Source: Bryopsis sp. KO-2023 (lineage: Eukaryota; Chlorophyta; Ulvophyceae; Bryopsidales; Bryopsidaceae). From it: a stretch of 64,000 nt of DNA. A program made the translations under genes and the position numbers. The stretch lies in assembly GCA_030272585.1 (NCBI GenBank), contig BSYQ01000005.1:4681501-4745500 (forward strand), read 5' to 3'. The notes beneath the pieces are model-generated. The model had not been told where the DNA came from. It saw nothing but the letters and a program-made list of their open reading frames with translations, and did not search any database. This document shows positions 44,613-55,300 of the stretch, piece after piece (positions within the stretch are counted from its first letter, which is position 1; every line of letters begins with the position of its first letter).

Positions 44613-45901
44613 AAAAGAAGACTCCATCGCTTCGATTCTTATTTTCTCTCATGAGAGCGATTATTTTGTTTTGTTGCTATTTTTAGTCATCTAAAATGAA
44701 GGAAGAAGGTGAGGAGGGGGGGGGGGAGGGCTGGGATTTGGAGAAAGGCACAAAACAAAAAAATGGACACACGGAAAAAAAAAAAAAGGTTTGTTTGAAC
44801 AAAAAAAAAACATATCGGGATTTGAAACAAGAAAAGGGGAAAGAAAGAAAGAAGGAAAACACTGAGCATGAGGTCAATCTGCTATGGAGTGGAAAGGTGG
44901 GGAGGGGCGGGAAGGGAATGGTCAGAAAATTTTGGGGTTTGAAAAGACAAAGACAATGAGGGGGGGTTACATTGTTTATTGATAACGAATGAAGGCGCTG
45001 ATGGAGGGTGCCATGTTTTTTCCCTTTTTTAAATTTTGACCAGATGGTGTTTGTGAGAGAAAAAGGAGGGATTGATTGGATGGGGGTAGAGGGTGGGGAG
45101 GGAAGGGCAATTGAAATTTGGATCATTATGGTAGAGATGTGGATTTGTTTTGCAAGGGAGGGGGTGTTTCGTGTGTGTGTGTTTGTGTTTTCTTTCATTT
45201 GGTTAGTCTTCTTATTTTCAGCTGTGGTTTTTTTGCCATTTGGGATGATTCTTTTCTTAATGGTCGATTACATTAATTCGTTCGGCAGGAGAGTGATTGT
45301 GCCCTGCCTTTATAAAAAATCTTATTTCTTTTTGTTAGCTTTTTTTTTTTTAAGCAAGAAAAAAAAAAGAAGAAAAAAGACTTCGTCTTGTCGACGTGAA
45401 TTTCATGTCGTAAAACAAGGGATAGAAAGATACATAAACAAAAGAAAGAAAAGAAAAAAAGGTTCAGCAGAGTTTATCGGCTAGAGTTTGTGTACTGGGG
45501 GGATTTGGTCAGGTTTTTTTTATTTCTCTGGTTTTAAGGGTTTTGCTTACTCCCAATTCTGGAAGAAGAAAAAAAATGGGGCATTCAAACACGGATCTCC
45601 AGAGGCAAATCATTTGCAGAGTGCACAAATTCGAAAAGAAGAATGAAAGAAAATAGATCATAAAAAGCGTCCCGGCAGTGGTGATTGGATTACATAGATG
45701 AGGGAATTCCACCAGCCCCAGCCCAGTGGCCTAGAATAGTAATAATAGCTTCCCCATTATTTTCATTAATTATTTTATCACTTGCTCAACATGCCAGCAA
45801 CACATCAAAAGACTAGAATAAAAACTAAATCAAGTGTGTGAAGAAGAATGAAAGCACCATTGTTCGTTCGGTGACAGACGAATGCAATAGAGCAAGGGGT
45901 A
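44613..45901. other. Convergent 3' intergenic region, purine-rich
   Basis: It lies between the SNAT stop (+) and the GUP1-like stop (-). Long G-rich and A-rich purine runs (44700-45100, 45350-45470) give spurious open frames. No gene seen. Confidence 0.5.
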
Positions 45902-48900
45902 TCAATCTTTGTTCAAGTATGCAGAGACATACACCGCAGAAACCATCATGACTGACAGCGGTGCCAGAAATGATCGATACCCGAGAATGATCTTCAAAAA
46001 CTCGCTGCTGGACTGAAAGTCACCTACGAACATTGCCTGCAACAGAGGGAAAAACTTAAGAAGGATGAATCTTGCTTGGTGAACGGGAGTATATTTTGTG
46101 AGTTGCAAAACCAACGAAGTTCTTCACTGTCTTCGCTCAGATATGCACATTGTATGGGTTTCTGCAGCTCGGTCAGGAAACATAAAACAGAGCGAATTCC
46201 TCTGTCTGTCTGCTGGGGCCACCATGCATGTTCAAAACCTGACATTCGAATTTAATTCTGTTGGATTGTTTGCGTCCAACATGAACCATACCAAATTTGC
46301 AGAAAGCATCATCAACATCAACAGGGATGATAACAACAGGCGAATGACCTCACCCCTCCATGACCAATGCTTGATCAGGGAAAAAACCAAACCGAATGCC
46401 TGCATCGACATAACCCCAAGTCTTGTCATGAAAAATTCACCCACTTCAGGCAGAGACACTGTCTTTGACAAAAGCAAAAAAATACAACGGTCCCTGTTGA
46501 AATGATGCAGGGCGGCTCATCGGGGGTTCAACCTGATCACAGCAATATATATATATGCATTGTTCGCACAATGCATGCTGGAATTTGAAAGGCCTGTTTT
46601 GAGCCAATATCCGCTGTGAAATTCAGCAAAAGCTCTTCACATATCGAAATCATCTTATATTTTGTCCGCCAAACATTTTGATAAAAGCTCCATTCCAGTG
46701 AAGGTTCATGGTTTCACCATTTCAATAGACAAAGCAGTGACAATAATCCCTGCCCACATGAGGAGCATCTGATTGGCTTCGTGCCAGAGTGCAACGAATG
46801 CAAAAACAACTGCAACGTTCAAAACTTTGCAGCCAGTGTATGAACCACCCAACGGAATGTAGATGTATTTCAAGCACCACAGGTTGACAGATGCATGCCA
46901 TCCCTTCCATAACCCCTGAAAGAATTTGTGGAAGCGCTTATGTATCGTGCAAAAAAGAAATAATAACTGTTGAATGAAATGAGGGATATGCATCCCCCTT
47001 ATTTTAAAATGAAAAACAAAACAAAACCAAGTCTATGGAATTTTTTGATTTCACAATTTTTGTCTGCAAAAACAATGCTGAACAAATCATGGCAAGTGCA
47101 AACAAAAATCCAAGAACAAAAGAGTTTTTCTTATAGAAAAACTGATGACATGCTAATCAGATACCCCCACAGATTTTGCTTGACATGCGATTCAGCAGCA
47201 CCTGAATGGAATGGTGGTTGAAAACGCACTTCTGCATGTCTTCCGCTGGGGTTACACCAGCAAGCATTGACCAAAACCGAAAGTATCTCCACAAAACTAG
47301 CCGCTGCACAAAAAAACAGACAAAAAACTGCACACACAAAAAAAACACTCTTTGGCCAAAGAGTATCCCCCCCCCCCCCCCCCAAAAAAAAAGGGGGGAG
47401 CAGGAAAGATCGCACAGGCAAATAACAACAATTATGCAAGGGAAAACACCCATAAACTGTCGGTGGTGGTTTGTAGTCCCAGTGAACAGTCAGTCAATCG
47501 CACCTTCAAATAGAAGAGGCATATTCCCCAAAACATTAGCGTCAGAATACCAAATGGCCCCATCGTGATTTCCCCAGTACGACTGACAGACGTTTTCGGG
47601 AATTCTGAGTAAACCAACTCTCTCCAGACACCAGAGGCTGAAATTACATCCACATACAACACATGCAGAAGAATTTCTAAAAATAGCCCTGCCAGCATCA
47701 CCCTTGCTCCATATTTCAGCACCTGGGGAAAACCACAGATGTGGGGAAAACTTCAATATACAACAAAGGAAACCATACAACGATTTCCCCCTCTCTTCTT
47801 TTCGTCTTTTTTTTCGGAGCTGGTTGATATTCGACCTCTCACCTGGCCTGGAGAAGTCTTAGCTTTCATATTCCCCATTTGATGTGAAAAATCTTCAAAG
47901 GTCATTACAGGTCCATCCACCATGATTGGAGGGAAAAACATGTACGTCACATAACGCCAGCCACCGAAAACAACGCTCCCCCCTGTTTGTTTTGCTTCCG
48001 GACCAGCGGTGGTACTCCAATGATAGTCCAGTGCAAAAGACAAAGCTCGCAGAAAAGAATGAGAAAATGGGGACCTCCAATCGACCATTGATGGGGCCAT
48101 TTCAACGAATGTGTGCAAGAAATGAAATTTGCTGCTCAGCCACATCACAGTGGCCTCCCGAAACAAATATAGCAGACAACTGGTGGTCCAAATGATTGCT
48201 GCCCTGTTTTTTCAAACAATAAATCAAAAAGGTCATCAGAAATTTGGAAGAATATTCGGAAGCTAACTGACGTGAAACAAAGTCTGACAAAAACCATTGT
48301 ACCTACCCATGAGGTTTTCCCCCAACAAGATTTGTGATGAGAAATATCAACAGAGCGTAGCAGCCTCCAATCCAGAGATGCCCTCCAAGAAAAAACCCTG
48401 TCAAAAATTCAACGGAATAATTGTGGCCATGGAAGGTCGTAAACAATTTCCTCTTGCGAATTGGTGAAATGTCTGTTTAATGTTTTATATCGAGGTTTGA
48501 TGACCATTGTAACTGCCTTCTCACTGTGAAGATGTAATTTCGGCCAGATTTGTTTTTTTTGCAAATACTTATGATTCAAAAACAAAAATTGATGACCTAA
48601 TCACAAGGGCAGAAGCAGCAAGTTTTTTTCAATTTTGAGAGAAAAAACCCTCAGTGGTGCCTGACCAGAATTCTTGATTTGGGCCCTAACCAATATGCCA
48701 CCAGAAAAGAACACATCCAATAATATACCCACCTGAAAAACATAAACAACATGCTGCTCTCAGGAATTCAGCCGCGCGCGTGTTTGATACAGCAGACGCC
48801 TGTCCATAACACCCCTCCAGAATTGGAAATGCTGATAAATTTGACTCAAGTTTATCCTCCCGGTCAACATATAAATTGTTACATTCCAGGAAAAGACAAA

Positions 48901-49273
48901 AGAAAAGCCAGCAAAGGGAAATGTATATGTATATACCCACTGGTTTTTATTATGACTCACCAATCGGAAAAAGATTGCAAACAGGATGTAGTAGGGAGCG
49001 AGCTCAATCGAATCGCTTCGAAATGCTCTCCATTGACGATCAGACAAATCGATTTTCCGCCAGGCACCCAGCATCCCTCGCTTCGAGAGAGGTATCGACC
49101 CAGCATAGACCCCTCCATCATCGAAAGCTCGCGAAAGTTGAAAGCCGAAAGCGAGAAGCAACACTGTTGTCGCACACAAAATCTACAGAAAAAGTTCATA
49201 TCACCTCTGGGATGCCCAAATGGCGGCGCATGACGTTGCTGATGCGCCGCCATTTTACGCAAAAGGAAAGCAT
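45902..49273 (-). CDS. GUP1-like MBOAT membrane O-acyltransferase (10 exons)
   Basis: Exons (minus): 49205-49273, 48961-49182, 48666-48732, 48307-48397, 47843-48203, 47504-47722, 47202-47303, 46718-46915, 46292-46462, 45902-46036; 544 residues, all phases join. The GUP1 series is visible in order: RKIDLSDRQWRAFRSD, FALDYHW, WRYVTYMFFPPIMVDGPVMTFEDF, WRYFRFWSMLAGV, GLWKGWHASVNLW, YIYIPLGG and FVALWHE (the conserved MBOAT His, ~422). Length is close to the plant homologue. Many hydrophobic helices place it in a membrane, probably the ER. In yeast GUP1 remodels GPI anchors and is related to HHAT; a lipid-acyl or protein-acyl transfer role is inferred. A possible extra 68-base in-frame intron inside exon 46292-46462 (GTTATG...GTGAG) cannot be excluded. 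Confidence 0.9.
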
Positions 49274-49563
49274 TTGACGTTACCCCAAGGCTGAGGCGAA
49301 ACAGAAACGGGTTTCTATGAAGTGGTGGAGCGTGGGGCGAGGAACGAGCAGGCATTGGCTAGAGTCCAGGGTCTAGCTCCTTTGGTGGATGGTGGCCACC
49401 ATCCGAAAAAAAATCTGTATGACTAATCACTGGAGGTTGCCTTTTCACGAGTGAGTGAACCAATTCGTTCATTTCACGCGCGTTCATGACCATTTTTGCA
49501 GTAAAGTTTTCTGGACGGACGTGATTCCCTCTCACAAAACCGATCTGACGCTTTTGCTGAACA
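49274..49563. promoter_or_regulatory. Bidirectional promoter region, GUP1-like / CRM protein
   Basis: 290 bp separate the two start codons. No G-box or other named element was noticed. Confidence 0.4.
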
Positions 49564-50181
49564 ATGTTCCCTTCGTCGCTGAGGGCTCTCCAAAACGCAG
49601 CGTCGACTTGCCAGACCCAGTTCGTATCGTCGAGTGCGGTTTCACTACGGAAATGCAGGAGTTTATCCCTGCAACCGCCCAGAACTTTTCAGGTTCGGGA
49701 TTCGCACCGATGGACTGTCAGCCGAACGATGCGCGCGACCGAACTCGATTCCCCTGATAAGGGGGAAAGCGATGCTCATAGCCTGACTCCACGCAGAATG
49801 AACGAAGGAACGAGTGTGTCTTTGATAGATATACCCAAGGTGTGTTGGATGGATATGAGGCCAAAATACATTCTTGTTTTTTGGTGTTGAACTTGCATCT
49901 TTTCCAGGGCACAGCAGCTGTGTTGTGGAGATTTCAGTTCCCAGGTTGAAAAAGATCAGTTGATGTTTGAATTTTTACAATTAAAAAAAAGAAAAGAAAA
50001 GAAATCGGTTTTGAGAACAAGGAAGTTTATCACAGATAAAGGCTGGTGAATTTTTTTGCAACTTCTACCTTCATTCAACCATTGTACAGGACTGTAATTT
50101 CCACTGGTCGACACAGTTCTGCTTCCCCAGAATTTGAACCAAAAATATGATTCTGGAGTGATGCATTCCGCTTTAATTGGG

Positions 50182-50212
<31 letters not shown>

Positions 50213-51054
50213 TTCTCATTTTAGGGAATGAGAACCATGCTTGTCTACAAATGCATGAGGCAGCCTGTCCAAATCATCATTGGTGGGTGGCAGTGTATTT
50301 TTTTTGTGGCCCATTGTGGCCCTACCCAAAAAAAAAAAATTGACTGGCGAAATTTAGGGCCACAAAAGGGCCGAACGGATTTTTCAAAAGATAGTTTTGG
50401 GGCCACAAAAGGGCCATAACAACATGAAACAGGCAAATTTAGGGCCACTTTTGGGTCGGCAAATTTGAAAAAAATTCACTGCTGGGTGGATAGAGAATAT
50501 GAATGTGCAAGGGGTTCAATATTACTAATGAACCCATGGGAAATCCACAGAATCAGATTGGAGGATTTGAGATTTGATTTGAAACAATTCAAAGTAAGGC
50601 ATTGGGCCTGTGTGGGTACGAATCCAAGAAAACAAACAAAAAATAACCTTTCTCATTGTGGATGTGCGGGCTGTTTCAAAGTTGGTGAATGGTTTGCTGC
50701 TTTCATCCTAGCACAGGTAAAAAGGGTGTGGACAGAGGGCTGTTGAATTGTCTCCAGATGCATTTCCGAACCCACGAAGTTGTCAGATGTCGAGTCGCAA
50801 GGCAATGGAAGGATTGCGTCGCAGATTTGGCCCAGGAACTGGAAGAAAAGTCAGGTGGGGTGATCATCGAGAGAGTGGGCAGCCGGATTTGCCTTTTCAG
50901 AGGATATACGCACTCCGACATTCCTCGGAGGGAGCCGAACAGAGAGGGTGGGTGGTGGTCCACTTATCAGAATCCCCCTAAGAAGGACGACGGGGAATCC
51001 ACAGATAATGAGGCAGGAAAGGGTGGCGACGGTGACTTGGAGGGTTTTGCTTGA
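49564..51054 (+). CDS. CRM-domain RNA-binding protein, probably organellar (5 exons)
   Basis: Exons: 49564-49839, 49908-49944, 50117-50181, 50225-50282, 50717-51054; 257 residues, phases consistent. One CRM (YhbY-like) domain spans ~127-215: CMRQPVQIIIG, GKKGVDRGLLNCLQMHFRTHEVVRCRV, then SGGVIIERVGSRICLFRG. The GKKG loop and helix-plus-THEVV pattern are hallmarks. The N-terminus (MFPSSLRALQNAASTCQTQF...) is Ser/Arg-rich and lacks acids for its first ~60 residues, as in transit peptides. Plant CRM proteins bind group II introns or rRNA in plastids and mitochondria; the target here is unknown. The tail is acidic and Gly-rich. Weakest points are exons 2 and 3, chosen only by phase. Confidence 0.8.
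50185..50209. repeat. (GT)n microsatellite
   Basis: About 12 GT units sit directly after the exon 3 donor site of the CRM gene. Confidence 0.9.
50300..50465. repeat. Reiterated AATTTAGGGCCAC-type motif in CRM intron 4
   Basis: AATTTAGGGCCAC recurs twice (about 50351, 50437), GGGGCCACAAAAGGGCC occurs at ~50399, and the inverse GTGGCCC occurs twice near 50309-50324. The mix of direct and inverted copies suggests a small degenerate foldback or MITE-like relic. Confidence 0.45.
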
Positions 51055-51463
51055 AAAAATCAGAGAGCTTGAGTGCATGGTCTGATTTTCGACTGAGTTT
51101 CATTTCAATTAGTCCAGGACAGGGAGCATGGAATGCCTAATGCAGGCCAATTCGCAGCAATGTAATTTTATGTGGGCAGAATCTATCTGTGGCATGTTGT
51201 GCTATTACCAAATAGAACTGATCGTTTCCATGGGATGCATTTCTTGCTTTGAATTCCTCAGAACACTCTCAAGGTTGCATTTCCAGACCAACCCAGGAGG
51301 CATTTCGCCCCCTGGGTTGGAATTTCCGGTGAAGGATACTCTCGCTGTGCTGCATATTTTCGTTTCATTACAGATGCGAAGGCCGAAACGTTTCTTTCCC
51401 TCTCCGTTGATAAATACACTACTCTACTGTGTCAAAAATTTCCCTCTCATCCTGAACACGAAT
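51055..51463. other. Convergent 3' intergenic region, CRM protein / FKBP
   Basis: 409 bp without a supported gene. Confidence 0.5.
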
Positions 51464-52123
51464 TCACTTGGTGTCGAAAAGCTCCACGTCGAAAAACAAA
51501 GTCGCGTTCTGTGGGATCACCCCGGGAATTCCGTTGGGACCGTAAGCGTAGTCTGGACTGCACTCCAACTTCGCACGCTCCCCGACGGACATCTGCAAGA
51601 CGCCCTCGTCCCATCCTTTGATCACCTTGCCCACTCCGATCTGGAAAACGAAGTGGCTCCCTCGATCTCGGGATGAGTCGAACTTGCTTCCGTCGGCCAA
51701 AGTCCCCGTGTAGTGCACTTTCACGGTTTGCCCTCTCTGAGGGAAAGTGGTGCCGTCGCCAGGTTTGATAGTCGTCTTGATGACTCCCATGTTACCTGTT
51801 TTGGGAAAAAAAAACAGAAGCACAACCGCTGAAAGTCAATCCCTCGACATCTTCTCATCACAGACCACGCCGATGGCGGCTGGGATACCACGGCGTAAAC
51901 AAAAAAAGTTGCCTCGACATCTTTGAAGAAAGATCCAGAGAGACGCCCGAAGAATAGCTTCGTTTTGCTCGTAGAGCGACCGCCATCCTCTCCTACCTTC
52001 AGACGCAAAAACTCGGAAACTCTGTCCTGATCGACGGCTGGGTCGAGGCACGCAAGCTCTGATCGAGGGCGATCGCAAAATATTCCTGCACAAAACTCGC
52101 GCTCCCGTCATAGTCTGCATCAT
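51464..52123 (-). CDS. FKBP-type peptidyl-prolyl isomerase with N-terminal targeting sequence (2 exons)
   Basis: Exons (minus): 51997-52123 and 51464-51795; 152 residues, phase 1 junction. The C-terminal 108 residues are a complete FKBP12-like domain: [50 protein letters not shown] and [15 protein letters not shown]. Most drug-pocket and active-site residues (Y, F, D, V-I, W, Y) are present. Exon 1 adds ~43 residues, rich in Arg, Ser and Ala with no early acids ([20 protein letters not shown]...), and ends FASEG. That looks like a chloroplast or mitochondrial presequence with a V-x-A-type cleavage site. Alternatively, translation from the internal Met at the start of the FKBP domain would give a cytosolic FKBP12. 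Role: proline isomerisation in protein folding. Divergent from the PP2C-kinase. Confidence 0.93.
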
Positions 52124-52313
52124 TTACAACGGTGGGGAAAAATTTCCTGGGGGGGACCTTCCAATTTTAAAATGAGGCACCGCTCAAGCCGCGTCACGTG
52201 ATCAAAATCACCCTTCCATGCGCACAAATGGGCTAAAGATCTAATTCTCGCAAAAAAAAAGCGATCGGTCTGCAGCGGACGTCTTTGTTTTTGTTTTTTT
52301 AATCCGACGTGGG
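52124..52313. promoter_or_regulatory. Bidirectional promoter region, FKBP / PP2C-kinase
   Basis: Only 190 bp separate the two start codons, so 5' UTRs and promoter elements must overlap or be very compact. Confidence 0.5.
52195..52200. promoter_or_regulatory. G-box CACGTG
   Basis: The palindromic core CACGTG, in context GTCACGTGATC, lies centrally in the 190-bp FKBP/PP2C-kinase interval. G-boxes bind bZIP and bHLH factors in green plants. Function here is inferred from position. Confidence 0.4.
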
Positions 52314-55300
52314 ATGGGATGTCGAAGGGAGGCGATGCTTTTGCTGCTGTTTACCCTCATACAGATTGGCAGATGTGCCAAACTTCAAGGGGGAGTGGAT
52401 TCGATCGTTCCTGACATGCATTGTGGGATAAGTCAGCGACAAGGACGCCGCATGGAGGTGATTCTCAGCTTTTCCACTGAAATTTCACGTAAAAATTATG
52501 CATTCTTTCATTTTCTGGCCCATCAACTGAGCATCCAGTTGGAATAATCCCTGCACTGCATGATGCAAAGTTAGGAGGAAAATTTGGTGCAATTTATGCC
52601 ATTATTAGAAGCTGGCTTAAAAAGGAAAGAGAGGGGTGGCCAGGTTTAGTTTTTCTTTTTTGCATTGATGTGATGCAGTAGAGAAAACATGCAATTAAAT
52701 GGCACGGTTGGTTTGATTTGACAGATGGAGGATAGAACTGTGTGTCACTGCCCTCTGGCAGACGAGCCTAACTTATGGTAGGGACACTGCACCGCCATTA
52801 CTGATTTTCAATTCCACTGCTGCACGAAAACTTCAGATCACCGCGAGAAAACGAAATCGTGCATCCCTGGCTTCTTACGGAATGGGTGCCTTAGGTCTAA
52901 TCAGAGTTTGAAGTCACTGGCTGAGTGAAGGAATTTGTGGATTTCTGGTTGCATTTTGCAGTTTCATGGGGATCTATGATGGCCATGAAGGATCTCGAGC
53001 CAGTCAACTCCTGACGAACCAATTGCATGAGAAATTTGCTGCAAGTTTAGCAAAAATTCCAAGGTAGCCTATTTCACTCTGGCCTAGTTCGCTTTCGATA
53101 CAGTGGATGGATGGAATCTTGTTATTTGGCCCTCGAAACAAAACTGATTGATTATTGTAGACCATACGGGAAGGAGGATGTCCGGGTGGCTTTGAAAAAT
53201 GCCTTGTCGGCTGTGGACAAGGATTTTCTGGAATCGGCCGCCGAACTCGATTGGATGGATGGAAGCACAGCAGTGGTGGCCATTGTGTTTGAGAATGAAG
53301 AACTGATGTTCGGCAATGTGGGGAATTCTCGAGGCCTGGTTTGCAGGAAAGCTTCGTCTTGTACTGAGCTGAGGAAGATGGCAATGACCGAAAATCTGGT
53401 ATGGCCCTGAAATCATAGCTCTCGGAATCAAAATTTCAACGTCAGAATTCCTTGATTGTTTGGTTGTTTTCTTTTTTCCAGAACCAGTTGGGGTACTTCC
53501 TTTATCCTGCTTTTTTCTTTTGTAAACGGAAAGAAAAAACATCTGAAAGAGGAGGTTTAGGTCAGATCTGGGGGGAAAACCAATATTGCGAAAGAGAGAG
53601 ATTGTGGATTTCAACATATAGGTGAGGAAAGTTTGGGATATAGGAGTCCCTGGTTTCCCTAAAAACGGAGGACCACACGCCAAATCAACCGGATGAGCGC
53701 AACCGAGTCGTTGAGTCTGGAAACTCAGTGGAAAAAGTCAGAGGTAGGCATGATGTTTTCTTCCCCACCTTCACCAGATGCCTCCGACTTTTGATTGGAC
53801 CAGTCTGTCATATGATCGTCTTTAATACTTGAGGATTGAGTTTACTGGATCCCCAAATCCTGAAGTTTCAGTTTAAGATGGCATGCGTTTGATTTTCCAG
53901 GAAAATGGAGGCTGAATGGTGAGCTGGAATTATCCAGAGCCATTGGTGACCTCGCATACAGAAGCAAAGGACTTATTTCTGATGCAGATTTTCTTGGCTG
54001 GCACGAAATCAGAAAAGGTTAGTTGTGGTTTCTGGGATTGTCTGTTTGTAGTTGTTCTTTATCAAATCTTTCCCTGCACCGATGGTTTCAGCTTATCTCA
54101 GTTCTGGCGGTGCTCTCAAAATATCGAGAAGTAATTTGTGTTGCAGTTTTTATGTTCTTTTAATTTCTTTGGAGGAGTTGTTCCATTTTTTTTTTCTCTT
54201 CTTTGTTTTTTCCCTCTATTTGATTTTACAACTGGAGATTTAATACATACACCAAAAAGCACTGCACATCAATTATTCCGACCTTAAAAAAAGATGTGTT
54301 TCCTTTCGAAAAGGTTGGCAGTCACAAATTGGCCAACTCCAAAAACTTGACCGAGTAATAGCAAGACAGTTTTTATTTTTATTCTTTTCTAATGAAAATT
54401 GTGCATTAACAGTTTTATTTTATTTCTTATTTTTTTAATGAAAGCTGTACATTAGCAAAAAATAACGATTTTACATTTGGTGTCTTTTAGAGGAAAGTTT
54501 TTTGATCTTGGCATCCGATGGTGTTTTCGAAACAATGTCTTCGGAATCCGTCTGCGAAATCGCTGAAGCCACAAGGCTCCAGTGCAAATACTTCAAACCA
54601 TCCCCAGACCCCGATCCTCCAATCGCATTGGGGGGTTTCGTGGAGCCATCCAAACCAATCGCAGAATTCACTCCTCCAGAAAATCCCTCGCACATAGGGC
54701 TTGAGGAGCTTCCACCAGGTAATGACATTCCAACATAAATCGAAACAGATACCACTCCTCCTGGAGGCATTTTCTGAGTCTTCCAGCCACTCTTGTACAA
54801 AATGGGTTGCGGAGTTTCAGACAAGGTGCAACAATTCATCGTGTGGTTGGACTGTGATGGAAGCTTTTGGGTTTTTTTTCAATGTAGGGCTGGAAGGCTG
54901 TGTCGACTGTGGACCTGGTTACGAAAATGAAAATGACAGCGTTTCTCAGCTTCCAATCCACCAAACAGTTTCTGAGAGGATTGTGAAGGAGGCTTTCAAC
55001 CGGGGCTCCATGGACAACATCGCGGTTTCTGTGCTGGACATTGGGGATCTTGGAAAAGGAAGCGATGTGAGTAAAGACATAGAACCCATATCTTTTTCCC
55101 ATCCTTGAAAAAACAGCTCCTCTTCCTCTCACCCTTTGGATTGGCAGCTGATTCACAAACCCGCACAGTGCCTGAATGCAACATCTGAACTGCTTTTCAA
55201 TGGTAGGGCTCTGTGGACCTCACAAAGCAGTTCTGTGTGGGGAGGGATGTCGGTGGAATCAGCTTGATTCACCCTCCCCATAATTCGTACAAGTATGAGC

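Noticed and set aside
53482..53625. Possible PP2C exon (NQLGYFLYPAFFFCKRKE...)
   Set aside because: It has a fair acceptor but its end phase does not join the next exon, and skipping it joins the PP2C motifs correctly.
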